In this document: positions 6,982 through 15,892 of the stretch, one piece after another
Position numbering within the stretch: position 1 is the first letter of the stretch
Layout: the number at the start of each line of letters is the position of its first letter
NCBI RefSeq assembly: GCF_022271405.1
Contig: NZ_JAJNAL010000033.1
Location: 1-56,714, forward strand
Source: Rhodopseudomonas infernalis
GTDB lineage: Bacteria > Pseudomonadota > Alphaproteobacteria > Rhizobiales > Xanthobacteraceae
DNA length: 56,714 nucleotides
Reading direction: 5' to 3'
Position numbers and translations under genes: made by a program
The notes under the pieces: generated by a model
Databases searched by the model: none
The model's input: the letters and a program-made list of their open reading frames with translations, nothing else
Told to the model about the DNA's origin: nothing

Positions 6982-8235
6982 ATGGCTGACGCCTATATCA
7001 TCGACGCCGTCCGCACCCCCCGCGGCATCGGCAAGGTCGGCAAGGGCAAACTGGCGGACATGCATCCGCAACATCTCGCCGCAGCCGTGCTCAAGGCGAT
7101 CGCCGAGCGCAACAAGCTCAACACCGCGGAAGTCGATGATATCATCTGGTCGACCTCGACCCAGCGCGGCAAGCAGGGCGGCGACCTCGGCCGCATGGCG
7201 GCGCTCGACGCCGGCTACGACATCAAGGCCTCCGGCACCACGCTCGATCGCTTCTGTGGCGGCGGCATCACCGCGGTGAACTTCGCCGCGGCGCAGATCA
7301 TGTCCGGCATGGAAGACGTGGTGATCGCCGGCGGCACCGAAATGATGTCGCTCACCGGCGCGATGGCAGCCGAGGACATGGCGGCCGGCAAGCCGCCGCT
7401 CGGCATGGGCTCGGGCAATGCGCGGCTCGCCCAGGTCCATCCGCAGTCGCATCAGGGCATCTGCGGCGACGCGATCGCCTCGATGGAAGGCATCAGCCGC
7501 GAGGCGCTCGACGCGCTCGGGCTGGAAAGCCAGCGCCGCGCCGCGGTCGCCATCAAGGAAGGCCGCTTCGACAAGAGCATCGTTCCGGTCAAGGACGACG
7601 ACGGCAATGTCGTGCTGGCGAAGGACGAATATCCGCGTCCCGAGACCACCGCCGAAGGCCTCGCCGCGCTGAAGCCGGCCTTCACCGCGATTGCCGACTA
7701 TCCGCTCGACGACAAGGGCACCACCTATCGCAAGCTGATCAACCAGAAGTATCCGGACGTCGAGATCAAGCACGTCCATCACGCCGGCAACTCGTCGGGC
7801 GTTGTCGATGGCGCCGCCGCGGTGCTGCTGACGTCGAAGTCCTACGCCGATGCTCACGGCCTCAAGCCGCGTGCGAAGATCGTGGCGATGGCCAATATCG
7901 GCGACGATCCGACGCTGATGCTGAACGCCCCGGTTCCGGCCGCCAAGAAGGTGCTGGAGAAGGCTGGTCTGAAGAAGGAAGACATCGACCTCTGGGAGAT
8001 CAACGAGGCCTTCGCGGTGGTCGCCGAGAAGTTCATCCGCGACCTCGACCTCGACCGCGAAAAGGTCAACGTCAACGGCGGCTCGATCGCCCTCGGCCAC
8101 CCGATCGGCGCCACCGGCGCTATCCTGATCGGCACCGTGCTCGACGAACTCGAGCGCCGTGGGTTGAAGCGCGGCCTCGTCACGATGTGCGCCGCCGGCG
8201 GCATGGCGCCGGCGATCATCATCGAGCGGGTGTGA
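6982..8235 (+). CDS. Thiolase, acetyl-CoA C-acyltransferase family
   Basis: A 417-residue thiolase that condenses or cleaves acyl-CoA with CoA. The acyl-accepting cysteine is C92 in LDRFCGGG. The second-site residues are H373 in GHPIGATGA and C403 in CAAGG. The family NEAFA motif is at WEINEAFAVV. Length is slightly above the usual 390-400. A good ribosome site (AGGGAGAA) precedes the ATG. The gene stands alone, with a classical terminator at 8279-8308. Whether it serves beta-oxidation (FadA-like) or biosynthesis cannot be settled here, so no symbol is given. Confidence 0.92.
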   Translation: MADAYIIDAVRTPRGIGKVGKGKLADMHPQHLAAAVLKAIAERNKLNTAEVDDIIWSTSTQRGKQGGDLGRMAALDAGYDIKASGTTLDRFCGGGITAVNFAAAQIMSGMEDVVIAGGTEMMSLTGAMAAEDMAAGKPPLGMGSGNARLAQVHPQSHQGICGDAIASMEGISREALDALGLESQRRAAVAIKEGRFDKSIVPVKDDDGNVVLAKDEYPRPETTAEGLAALKPAFTAIADYPLDDKGTTYRKLINQKYPDVEIKHVHHAGNSSGVVDGAAAVLLTSKSYADAHGLKPRAKIVAMANIGDDPTLMLNAPVPAAKKVLEKAGLKKEDIDLWEINEAFAVVAEKFIRDLDLDREKVNVNGGSIALGHPIGATGAILIGTVLDELERRGLKRGLVTMCAAGGMAPAIIIERV

Positions 8236-8278
8236 GCGAACGATAGCCGACGCGCTCAGCGCCTTTTCGGAACTGCAG

Positions 8279-8308
8279 AATGGCCGGGCTTCGTCCCGGC
8301 CATTTTCG
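8279..8308 (+). terminator. Rho-independent terminator of the thiolase gene
   Basis: The stem AATGGCCGGG (8279-8288)/CCCGGCCATT (8295-8304) has loop CTTCGT and is followed by TTCG. The same hairpin core recurs at 19040-19065. Confidence 0.8.
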
Positions 8309-8317
8309 TTTCGCGAC

Positions 8318-8400
8318 CGTAGGATGGGTTGAGCGCAGCGAAACCCATCACTTCCGTGCATGGGGGCCAATGGGTTTCGCTGCGTTCAACCCATCCTACG
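8318..8400. repeat. Intergenic palindrome, CGTAGGATGGG family
   Basis: A long inverted repeat: CGTAGGATGGGTT, GAGCGCAGCGAAACCCATC on the left and the complementary GATGGGTTTCGCTGCGTTC, AACCCATCCTACG on the right (interrupted near the tip by a short loop). It ends 18 bases before the ferredoxin-like ORF. Confidence 0.8.
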
Positions 8401-8418
8401 ATCGATGATCGTCCCTAT

Positions 8419-8745
8419 ATGACGATCATGCCCACCAAATCCTCTCCCACCATCGCCCACCCCAAACGCCCGCCGCCGGTGCTGATCTGCGGCAAATGCC
8501 TCTCGCGCATCGACGACGGCAAGAAGCTGAAACAGGCGCTGAAATCGGAACTGAAACATGCCGCCGCCGCGCGAGGCGGCAAACGCGCCAAGCTCGTCAC
8601 CACCGGCTGCCTCGGCATCTGCCCGAAGCGCGCCGTCGTGACCGCCAGCGCAGCGACGCTGGGGCGAGGGGAGTATGTGCTGGTTGAGGAGGCGAAGGCC
8701 GTGCGTGAGGCGATGGCGGTGTTGTTGCCCGCACAGATTGACTAG
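8419..8745 (+). CDS. Thioredoxin-like [2Fe-2S] ferredoxin domain protein
   Basis: A 108-residue protein with the cysteine layout of thioredoxin-like [2Fe-2S] ferredoxins. LICGKCLSR comes early and TTGCLGICPK about 40 residues later, the latter matching the CxxxC half of the cluster site. It is probably a small electron carrier or sulfur-related protein; partners are unknown. I chose ATG 8419, although ATG 8428 is equally possible. Upstream in-frame sequence lies in the palindrome and is excluded. The intervening region is Lys/Ala-rich (KKLKQALKSELKHAAAARGGKR). Confidence 0.75.
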   Translation: MTIMPTKSSPTIAHPKRPPPVLICGKCLSRIDDGKKLKQALKSELKHAAAARGGKRAKLVTTGCLGICPKRAVVTASAATLGRGEYVLVEEAKAVREAMAVLLPAQID

Positions 8746-8773
8746 GCGCTGACGTTAGGCCGAGGCGATCAGC

Positions 8774-9058
8774 TCAGGCTACCTTCGGCTGGGCGACCAG
8801 ACTGATCCCAAGCGCATGCAGTACTTTTAGCACGGTCGCGAATTCTGGTTTGGTATCACCGCCGAGTGCGCGATACAGATTCTCGCGCGACAATCCGGTG
8901 TCCTCAGCGACGCCGGTCATTCCCTTGGCGCGGGCGACGGTGCCGATCGCCTTGGTGATCAGCACCGGATCCTCGGATTCGAACGCTTCGGTGAGATACT
9001 CTGCGATCGTCTCCGGGCTGTCGAGGTAATCGGCCGCGTCGAACGGTGTGGTGTTCAT
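8774..9058 (-). CDS. Orphan addiction-module antidote (HigA-like HTH)
   Basis: A 94-residue protein matching the probable addiction module antidote family that pairs with RelE/HigB-like toxins. An N-terminal FDAADYLDSPETIAEYLTEAFE segment is followed by a helix-turn-helix (GMTGVAEDTGLSRENLYRALG) and the LKVLHALGISL end. In this family the toxin gene normally lies directly upstream, yet 9059-9188 contains no toxin ORF, and the next gene is divergent and unrelated. The antitoxin therefore looks orphaned or domesticated. The upstream DNA is AT-rich. Confidence 0.85.
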   Translation of the reverse strand: MNTTPFDAADYLDSPETIAEYLTEAFESEDPVLITKAIGTVARAKGMTGVAEDTGLSRENLYRALGGDTKPEFATVLKVLHALGISLVAQPKVA

Positions 9059-9188
9059 GGCGGATCCCACGAGGCAGTTCTTTATTCTGAGAAATTTCCA
9101 CAAAGCTTAGCTTGAAGAACTGCCAAAAATACATCAAAATTCGGCTCAGGTCCCTGATATTTTGATTGTGCTATTTTGGTCGCCACTT

Positions 9189-9764
9189 ATGAGTGTGCTC
9201 CAGTTTATATCCGAACTTATTGGTCATTTGGCTTGGCCTTTAGTGATCTTAGTGTTGCCCTTGGTTTTTCGTCCTCAATTGAATGCGCTCGTCTCTGAGT
9301 TGAGATTCAAGGAGCTAACCCTTCCTGGTGGCGCAAAGATGTCGTTCGAAGAACGGCTTGAGGCGGGGCGGGTCATCGCTTCAGAGATGTCATCTCCCAT
9401 ACAGGATGATGCAGGAGTAGGTAGCGAAGCCAATACTCGGAGCGAGGTAATTCAGCGGCTAGCGGCTGAAGCGCCTGATGGCGCGATTGTTCTTGCCTTT
9501 ATTGAAGTCGATCGCGAAATTCAACGCCTCGCTGAACAGTTAGAAAAGCCACGTTGGTCGAATCAAACGGAGTTGCTCCGCGTACTCAGAGATCGCAACT
9601 TGATTGATCCTGCCTCAGAGCAACTCTTCAAAGTTATGCGAAGCGCGCGCAACGCGGCTGCGCACGGTCACCGCAATGTAGTGACGACTTTCGAGGCCGA
9701 AGAATTCATCCGTCAGTGTGAGCTTCTCAAGGCCGCACTGAGAGCGGCTAGCCAAAAGCTCTAG
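9189..9764 (+). CDS. Membrane-anchored hypothetical protein, atypical composition
   Basis: A 191-residue protein with an N-terminal membrane helix pair (about residues 1-27, MSVLQFISELIGHLAWPLVI) and a soluble C-terminal domain. The segment LRDRNLIDPASEQLFKVMRSARNAAAHG resembles the helical RxxxxH-like core of HEPN/DUF4145-type domains, but that is a weak resemblance. Codon use is clearly more AT-rich than in all neighbours (TTG, CTT, AGT and ATT are frequent), which suggests recent transfer together with the adjacent antitoxin. A TTG at 9162 could add nine residues. Function unknown. Confidence 0.7.
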   Translation: MSVLQFISELIGHLAWPLVILVLPLVFRPQLNALVSELRFKELTLPGGAKMSFEERLEAGRVIASEMSSPIQDDAGVGSEANTRSEVIQRLAAEAPDGAIVLAFIEVDREIQRLAEQLEKPRWSNQTELLRVLRDRNLIDPASEQLFKVMRSARNAAAHGHRNVVTTFEAEEFIRQCELLKAALRAASQKL

Positions 9765-9773
9765 ATAACTGTC

Positions 9774-12773
9774 CTACCTCTTCTTCCACCCACCCCGATG
9801 CCCCGGCGCGCCGCCGCTGCTGCGCGGGGCGGGGCCGAATTCAGGCCCTGACTCGCGCGAATTCTTCGGCTGATAGATCTTGCTCTCGGTCCCCGGGCCC
9901 ATTTCGTCGAGGGTCGGCTTGCGCGGTTTGGCGCGTTGCACTTTCTTGACTTCGTGGTAGCCGGCGATCCCCATCTCATCGAGGTCGGGCTTGTGCACCT
10001 TGCTGCGCGGGGTGTTGTTGCCGCCGCGCTCGGTCGAGAGCTTTGGCAGATTGGCGGACGCGCCGTATTTCTTGTCGCCCTTGTAGCTGCCGGCTTTCGC
10101 CGCCACGCCGCGTTGCTTCACGGTCGGGTCGTCGATCACCGCCAACTCCGTGGCGCGCAGGCGTTTGACTTCGTCGCGCAGCCGCGCGGCTTCCTCGAAG
10201 TTCAAATCGGCCGCGGCCTCGCGCATCCTTGTTTCGAGATCGGCCAGCACCGCCTCGAAATTATGGCCGATCACCGCGGCGTCGTCGGTGAAGCCCGAGC
10301 CCTTGCCATCGCCGATCTCGACCAGCACGTGGTCGCGCTCGTACACGCTATTCAGAATATCGCCGATCGACTTCTTGACGCTCTCCGGCGTGATGCCGTG
10401 CGCGATGTTGTACTCGACCTGCTTCTCGCGACGCCGCGAGGTCTCATCCATCGCGCGCTGCATCGAGCCGGTGACGTGGTCGGCGTAGAGGATGACCTTG
10501 CCGTCGACATTTCGCGCGGCGCGGCCGATGGTCTGGATGAGCGACGTTTCGCTGCGCAAAAAGCCTTCTTTATCCGCGTCGAGGATCGCGACCAGCGCGC
10601 ATTCCGGAATGTCGAGGCCTTCGCGCAGCAGGTTGATGCCGACCAGCGCGTCGAAGGCGCCGAGCCGCAGATCGCGGATGATCTCGATGCGCTCGATGGT
10701 GTCGATGTCCGAATGCATGTACCTGACGCGGATGCCCTGCTCGTGCAGAAACTCGGTGAGGTCTTCGGCCATCCGCTTGGTCAGCACGGTGATCAGCGAG
10801 CGATAACCGGCATTCGCGGTGGCGCGGACTTCGCCGACCAGATCGTCGACCTGCGTGCGTGCGGGTCGGATGTCCACCGGTGGATCGATCAGTCCGGTGG
10901 GGCGGATCACCTGCTCGACGAACACGCCGCCGCTCTCGTTCAACTCCCACGCCGCCGGCGTCGCCGACACGGCGACGGATTGCGGGCGCATCATATCCCA
11001 CTCTTCGAAGCGCAGCGGCCGGTTGTCCATACAGGACGGCAGCCGGAAGCCGTATTCGGCCAGCGTCGCCTTGCGCCGGAAGTCGCCTTTGAACATGCCG
11101 CCGATCTGCGGCACGGTGACGTGGCTTTCGTCGGCGAACACCAGCGCGTTGTCGGGCACGTATTCGAACAGTGTCGGCGGCGGCTCGCCCGGCCGGCGGC
11201 CGGTGAGGTAGCGTGAGTAGTTCTCGATGCCGGCGCAGCTGCCGGTCGCTTCCATCATCTCGATGTCGAACGTTGTGCGCTGCTCGAGCCGCTGCGCCTC
11301 GAGCAGGCGGCCCTGCGCGTGCAACTGCTCGAGCCGCCATTTCAGCTCGGTCTTGATCGACGAGATCGCCTGGATCAGCGTCGGGCGCGGAGTCACGTAG
11401 TGCGAGTTGGCGTAGATCTTGACGAATTCCAGTTCGTCCTGCTTGTGGCCGGTGAGCGGGTCGAATTCCTCGATGGCCTCGATCTCGTCGCCGAACGTCT
11501 TGATCCGCCAGGCGCGATCCTCGTAGTGCGCCGGAAAGATGTCGATGACGTCGCCGCGCACCCGGAAGGTGCCGCGGGTGAAGTCGGCCTGGGTGCGCTT
11601 GTACTGCAGCGCCACAAGGTCGGCGATCAGCTGGCGCTGGTCGATGCGCTCTCCGCGCTTCACCGCGAAGGTCATCGCCGTATAGGTCTCGACCGAGCCG
11701 ATACCGTAGATGCACGACACCGAGGCGACGATGATGACGTCGTCACGCTCGAGCAACGCGCGCGTCGCCGAATGCCGCATCCGGTCGATCTGCTCGTTGA
11801 TCGAGGAGTCTTTCTCGATGTAGGTGTCGGTGCGCGGGACGTAGGCCTCCGGCTGATAGTAGTCGTAATACGACACGAAGTATTCGACGGCGTTGTCGGG
11901 GAAGAAGTTCTTGAACTCGCCGTAGAGCTGCGCCGCCAGCGTCTTGTTGGGGGCCAGAATGATCGCCGGGCGCTGCGTGGCCTCGATCACCTTGGCCATG
12001 GTGTAGGTCTTGCCCGAGCCGGTGACGCCGAGCAGCACCTGCGTGCGATCGTTGCGGTCGATGCCCTCGACCAGTTCCTTGATGGCGGTCGGCTGGTCGC
12101 CCTTCGGCTCGTAGTCCGACTTGATGACGAAGCGCACGCCGCCTTCGGACTTCTCCGGCCTTGGCGGCCGATGCGGCACCCACAGCTTGACGCCACCGTC
12201 GTCGCCCTTGAATTCCGGGCGGCCCTCGCGGATCAGGCTTTCCAGCGCGTCGGCCGTGGCCTTGACGCCCAGCGCCTCCATCTTGTTGCGCGGTGGCCGC
12301 GCCAGCGCTTCGGCGTCGTCCTCCTCGGTCGGCAGCCCGAGCTGCCGTGCGAGTTCCGGATCGAGCGTCGGGATGGTGGCGGCGGTGCCGAAGTTCGGTC
12401 TGGCCTCGCCGGCCTCGAAGGTGGCTTGCGGCGCCTCTTCCAGACGGCCTCCGCCGGCACTGCCCGGCTGCGGATAAGGCTGCAGCGGTGTCGGTCGCGG
12501 CGCCCCGCCGTCGCCTGGGAATGTCTTCGGCGTCGAAGCACGGCCGCGATGCACCGCAGCCTCGCCACCGGTGCGGCGATCGCGTGAGTTGTCGGGCGGC
12601 GGCTGCAGGCCGGTACCCGAGCCGAGGCCCGCTTCGCCGCGGTTCAGCGCGGGGTTCAGCAGCTCGGCCAGCGCCGGTCCGATCGGCTTCACGTCGGGCC
12701 GGTGCGCCTTGGATTTCGGCGCGCGCGAGGTCTTGGCGGCCGGCTTTTTCGGAGTGTCAGGAGATTTCGCCAT
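9774..12773 (-). CDS. uvrB: Excinuclease ABC subunit B with long terminal extensions
   Basis: UvrB verifies DNA damage in nucleotide excision repair, loading from UvrA2B2 and recruiting UvrC. The catalytic core begins near residue 213 ([15 protein letters not shown]). Walker A is GVTGSGKT at 249-256. The beta-hairpin [17 protein letters not shown], the DESH box and the C-terminal UVR motif ([16 protein letters not shown]) are intact. At 999 residues it is about 330 longer than E. coli UvrB. There is a Pro/Gly-rich N-terminal extension of about 210 residues and a basic tail of about 110 residues carrying the repeated motif [16 protein letters not shown]. Start 12773 excludes an intergenic repeat that the open frame runs into. 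Confidence 0.95.
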   Translation of the reverse strand: MAKSPDTPKKPAAKTSRAPKSKAHRPDVKPIGPALAELLNPALNRGEAGLGSGTGLQPPPDNSRDRRTGGEAAVHRGRASTPKTFPGDGGAPRPTPLQPYPQPGSAGGGRLEEAPQATFEAGEARPNFGTAATIPTLDPELARQLGLPTEEDDAEALARPPRNKMEALGVKATADALESLIREGRPEFKGDDGGVKLWVPHRPPRPEKSEGGVRFVIKSDYEPKGDQPTAIKELVEGIDRNDRTQVLLGVTGSGKTYTMAKVIEATQRPAIILAPNKTLAAQLYGEFKNFFPDNAVEYFVSYYDYYQPEAYVPRTDTYIEKDSSINEQIDRMRHSATRALLERDDVIIVASVSCIYGIGSVETYTAMTFAVKRGERIDQRQLIADLVALQYKRTQADFTRGTFRVRGDVIDIFPAHYEDRAWRIKTFGDEIEAIEEFDPLTGHKQDELEFVKIYANSHYVTPRPTLIQAISSIKTELKWRLEQLHAQGRLLEAQRLEQRTTFDIEMMEATGSCAGIENYSRYLTGRRPGEPPPTLFEYVPDNALVFADESHVTVPQIGGMFKGDFRRKATLAEYGFRLPSCMDNRPLRFEEWDMMRPQSVAVSATPAAWELNESGGVFVEQVIRPTGLIDPPVDIRPARTQVDDLVGEVRATANAGYRSLITVLTKRMAEDLTEFLHEQGIRVRYMHSDIDTIERIEIIRDLRLGAFDALVGINLLREGLDIPECALVAILDADKEGFLRSETSLIQTIGRAARNVDGKVILYADHVTGSMQRAMDETSRRREKQVEYNIAHGITPESVKKSIGDILNSVYERDHVLVEIGDGKGSGFTDDAAVIGHNFEAVLADLETRMREAAADLNFEEAARLRDEVKRLRATELAVIDDPTVKQRGVAAKAGSYKGDKKYGASANLPKLSTERGGNNTPRSKVHKPDLDEMGIAGYHEVKKVQRAKPRKPTLDEMGPGTESKIYQPKNSRESGPEFGPAPRSSGGAPGHRGGWKKR

Positions 12774-12915
12774 CGTCGACGAATATGGGCAGAGTCGGCG
12801 GTCGATAAAAGAGCGCGTGATGCGGAAGACGATCCGATCGATCGGCGACGACGTTTCTGCTGCGTCACACGGTTCCGGCCGACCTCGTTGCAAAGCCGGA
12901 AGATGCAGAACTCGT

Positions 12916-12959
12916 CGGAATTCCGGGTTCGCTCGCTCGCGCGAGCGCCCCGGAATGAC
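12916..12959. repeat. Partial GTCATTCCGGGG-family palindrome
   Basis: Only the right half of the repeat seen at 2929-3029 and 13834-13945 is present: GGAATTCCGGGTTCGC, then GCGAGCGCCCCGGAATGAC. It lies between the divergent uvrB and GST genes. The rest of 12774-13058 shows no gene or clear promoter. Confidence 0.65.
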
Positions 12960-13058
12960 GGGGGTGGCCGGCATGACGGGGTGGGAATGGCTTGACCGGC
13001 GGGGCCGTCTCTTGAATCGTCGCTTCGCTTACAAGACGATCCAACGCAGGGAAGCGCC

Positions 13059-13736
13059 ATGACTTTGAAGCTGTTCGAATTGGTCGGCACCGACGCCGCG
13101 CGGCCGTTTTCGCCGTTCTGCTGGCGGACGCGGATGGCGCTGGCGCATAAGGGGCTCGACGCGGAATCGATCCCGTGGCGGTTCACCGAGAAGAGCGCGC
13201 TGGTGCCCTATGGGTCCGAGAAAGTGCCGGTGCTGCTCGACGGCGACAAGGCGATCGCCGACTCCTGGAGCATCGCGCTGTATCTGGAGGACACCTATCC
13301 GGATCGGCCGTCACTATTCGGCGGCGAGGGCGGGCGCGCGATGGCGCGGATGCTGAATGCGTGGGGCGATCTCGTCGTGGTCGGCGGCATCTTCCCGATG
13401 ATCGTCGCCGACATTCCGCCTCATCTCGGCCCCGACGACGCGGCGTACTTCCGAAAGACACGCGGTGCTCGGTTCGACAAGTCGCTGGAGGAGGTCACCG
13501 CCGGCCGTGACGCCGCCGTCACCGGATTCCGCAAGTCGCTCGATCCGATGCGGATGACGCTCAAGACGCAGCCGTTCCTCGGCGGTGCTCAGCCGAACTA
13601 CGCGGACTACATCGTGTTCGGCGGGTTTCAGTGGGCGCGGGTCGTGAGTTCCTTCGCGCTGCTGGAGACATCGGATCCGGTCTATGCGTGGCGCGACAAG
13701 CTGCTCGATGCATTCGGCGGCATGGCGCGCAAGTAG
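13059..13736 (+). CDS. Glutathione S-transferase family protein (beta-etherase-like)
   Basis: A 225-residue protein with an N-terminal thioredoxin-like GST domain (MTLKLFELVG...RPFSPFCWRTRMALAHKGL, then EKVPVLLDG and ADSWSIALYLEDTYP) and an all-helical C-terminal domain. The SPFCWR motif and spacing recall the LigE-type beta-etherase branch, which uses glutathione for ether cleavage. The substrate here is unknown. The start has a reasonable ribosome site (AGGGA). It is a single gene between two repeats. Confidence 0.82.
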   Translation: MTLKLFELVGTDAARPFSPFCWRTRMALAHKGLDAESIPWRFTEKSALVPYGSEKVPVLLDGDKAIADSWSIALYLEDTYPDRPSLFGGEGGRAMARMLNAWGDLVVVGGIFPMIVADIPPHLGPDDAAYFRKTRGARFDKSLEEVTAGRDAAVTGFRKSLDPMRMTLKTQPFLGGAQPNYADYIVFGGFQWARVVSSFALLETSDPVYAWRDKLLDAFGGMARK

Positions 13737-13833
13737 GGCGGCTATCCGGTCTGAGCCAACGATCGAGCTTCGATGTGCGCGCCAACGTGACGTGATGGCC
13801 ATAGCAAAGCGTGGAACGTCGCTATCCAGCACC

Positions 13834-13945
13834 GTCATTCCGGGGCGCGCAGCGAAGCTGCGCGAACCCGGAATCCCGATGTGATGGAAAAGAAGCGGCC
13901 GCAGGGATTCCGGGTTCGCTCGCTGCGCGAGCGCCCCGGAATGAC
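13834..13945. repeat. Intergenic palindrome, GTCATTCCGGGG family
   Basis: Full-length copy with arms GTCATTCCGGGG and CCCCGGAATGAC and inner arms GGAATCCC/GGGATTCC. It lies in the 296-base gap between convergent GST and CoA-ligase genes, where I see no gene. Confidence 0.75.
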
Positions 13946-14032
13946 TCGCGGAGAGGCCCGCGCCGAGCCGCTGCTCTCGAACCAGGTCGTTGCTTTCGAA
14001 GGTTCCTCGCGCAACTCGCGAGCCGCGCTTCG

Positions 14033-15544
14033 TCAGCTGCCCCCATGCGCCGCCTTGACGGCGGTACGGTCGATCGCACCAGCCGACGTGGTCGGCAGCT
14101 GGTCGACGAACACGATGTGCTTCGGCTTCTTGTAGCGCGCGATCAGCGCGGCGACGAAGTCGGCGAGAGCCTCGGCCTCGACGCTTTGACCGGGCTTCAG
14201 CACACACACCGCCTTGATGGCCTCGCTCCATTGCGGGTCGGGCACGCCGATCACGACCGCTTCGGCGATCGCCGGATGCTGTTTCAGCGCGCCTTCGACC
14301 TCGGCCGGGTAGACGTTCTCGCCGCCGGTCTTGATCAGCTCCTTCTCCGGCGCGCGGCCGGCATAGAACAGGTAACCGTCGGCATCGAACCGTCCCATGT
14401 CGCCGGTGTGGTGCCAGCCGTTGCGGGAGGCGTGGGCGGTGGCGGCCTCGTTGTTCCAGTAGCCCTTGAACACGGTCGGGCCGCGCAGCACGATCTCGCC
14501 GACATCGCCGGGCGGCAGCGGCTTGTCGTCGGCGTCCACCACGGCGACGGTGCGCCAGAACAGCGGCCGTCCGGCTGAGCCCGGCCGGTCGCGATACGGC
14601 GCGAAGGTCGACAGCCCCGACGTCTCGGATTGGCCGAAGGTCGCCCAGAACGTCGCCTGCGGGCAAAGCTGTTCGAAACGCTCGATCGTCGCCGGGGTGT
14701 CGAGCCCGGTGACGGCGCGCAGGCTCTGCAACTGCGCCGGCGTCGCCTGGTCGAGGATGTTGCCGAGCATCGGGGCGAATTCGGCCAACACCGTCACCTG
14801 CTCGGCGGCGATGTCGCGGGCCGCCTGAGCCGGGTCGAATTTGGCGGCGATCACGCTGGCGCCGCCGGCCTGTTGCAGCGTCAGCATCAGCCCGAGCCCG
14901 GTGACGTGAAACAGCGGCAGCATCCCGAGATTGACGTCGCGCTCGGTCAGGTGCCAGGCCTCGACCAGCGAACTCTGCGCGATCAGCAGATTGCCCTGCG
15001 AGATCAGCGCGCCGCGCGGCCGGCCGCCGACCGCCGCGGTGTGGATGATGACGAATCCGTCCGCCGCCGCGACCTCGGGCGGGACGAAAGCCTGATCCGA
15101 TGACAGCTCCGCAAACGGCGCGAACGGGGCCGGATCGGCACCGATCGCGTAGACGCGCCGGACGCTCGGCAGCGACGGCTGCAGCCCGGCCACCATGTCC
15201 CGATAGTCACTCCCGGCGACCAGCACGACCGGTGCGCCGTCGCTCAGCACGAAGCCGATCTCCTCGGCGTTCAGGCGATAGTTCACCGGCAGCAGGATCG
15301 CGCCGACCAGCGCGACCGCGCCGATCAGCTCCACCATCTCCACGCAGTTCTGCGACAGAATCGCAACTCGGTCGCCCCGCTGCACGCCGTCGCGCTGCAG
15401 TCCCGCCGCCAGCCGCTCGATCCGACGCAGATAGTCGCCGTGGCTGACGCGGCTGCCGCCGTCGAACACGAAGGCCGTGCGGTTCGGATACAGCGCCGCG
15501 TTGCGGCGATAGACATCGCCCAGGGTGAAGTCGTGGAGCGCCAT
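14033..15544 (-). CDS. AMP-binding acyl-CoA ligase-like protein, catalytic lysine absent
   Basis: A 503-residue member of the ANL (acyl/aryl-CoA synthetase) superfamily, which normally makes acyl-AMP and then acyl-CoA. The core motifs are recognisable: WATFGQSETSG, then YAGRAPEKELIKTGGENVYP, then the C-terminal domain. Two sites are degenerate. The P-loop reads TAAVGGRPRGA (169-179) instead of a TSGTTGxPKG-type loop. In motif A10, PTTSAGAIDR, residue 490 is Ala where the adenylation Lys should be. I checked the codon (GCG). Activity may be reduced or altered. The start at 15544 has AAGGGGG upstream. Confidence 0.85.
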   Translation of the reverse strand: MALHDFTLGDVYRRNAALYPNRTAFVFDGGSRVSHGDYLRRIERLAAGLQRDGVQRGDRVAILSQNCVEMVELIGAVALVGAILLPVNYRLNAEEIGFVLSDGAPVVLVAGSDYRDMVAGLQPSLPSVRRVYAIGADPAPFAPFAELSSDQAFVPPEVAAADGFVIIHTAAVGGRPRGALISQGNLLIAQSSLVEAWHLTERDVNLGMLPLFHVTGLGLMLTLQQAGGASVIAAKFDPAQAARDIAAEQVTVLAEFAPMLGNILDQATPAQLQSLRAVTGLDTPATIERFEQLCPQATFWATFGQSETSGLSTFAPYRDRPGSAGRPLFWRTVAVVDADDKPLPPGDVGEIVLRGPTVFKGYWNNEAATAHASRNGWHHTGDMGRFDADGYLFYAGRAPEKELIKTGGENVYPAEVEGALKQHPAIAEAVVIGVPDPQWSEAIKAVCVLKPGQSVEAEALADFVAALIARYKKPKHIVFVDQLPTTSAGAIDRTAVKAAHGGS

Positions 15545-15840
15545 GCATTTCCCCCTTCGGAGCTTCGGGCCGCAGTCTGGCCGGCTCCCTTGCTTGTCGG
15601 CCGCGCGCGGCGGCAATCGTTCGCTTTGTAGCTAAGTTTGGCCGGCGAGGGACACCTGAAAGTTGGCGTACATTGCGGCACTCACTTCATGACTGATCGG
15701 ATTACCGGATGGCGGCGCCTGCGGGGTTGCGCAGGCCCGTCGCTCAGAGGATTTTCGTCGCAGGACCGGCCTCGTGATCTTCCGATCGTTCACCCGGACG
15801 CCCATGTGTCGGACGGGTCAGGCTGAATGTCCCACCGTGA

Positions 15841-15865
15841 GGAACATCGTCAGCCTGACCGAGTT
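15841..15865 (+). promoter_or_regulatory. Near-consensus EcfG-type promoter
   Basis: GGAAC at 15841-15845, a 16-base spacer and AGTT at 15862-15865. One base differs from the CGTT consensus. It lies 28 bases before the DUF3618 gene start. The rest of the 348-base gap 15545-15892 holds no gene I can support. Confidence 0.4.
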
Positions 15866-15892
15866 GGACGCTCACAACTTCTGGAGGAACCG

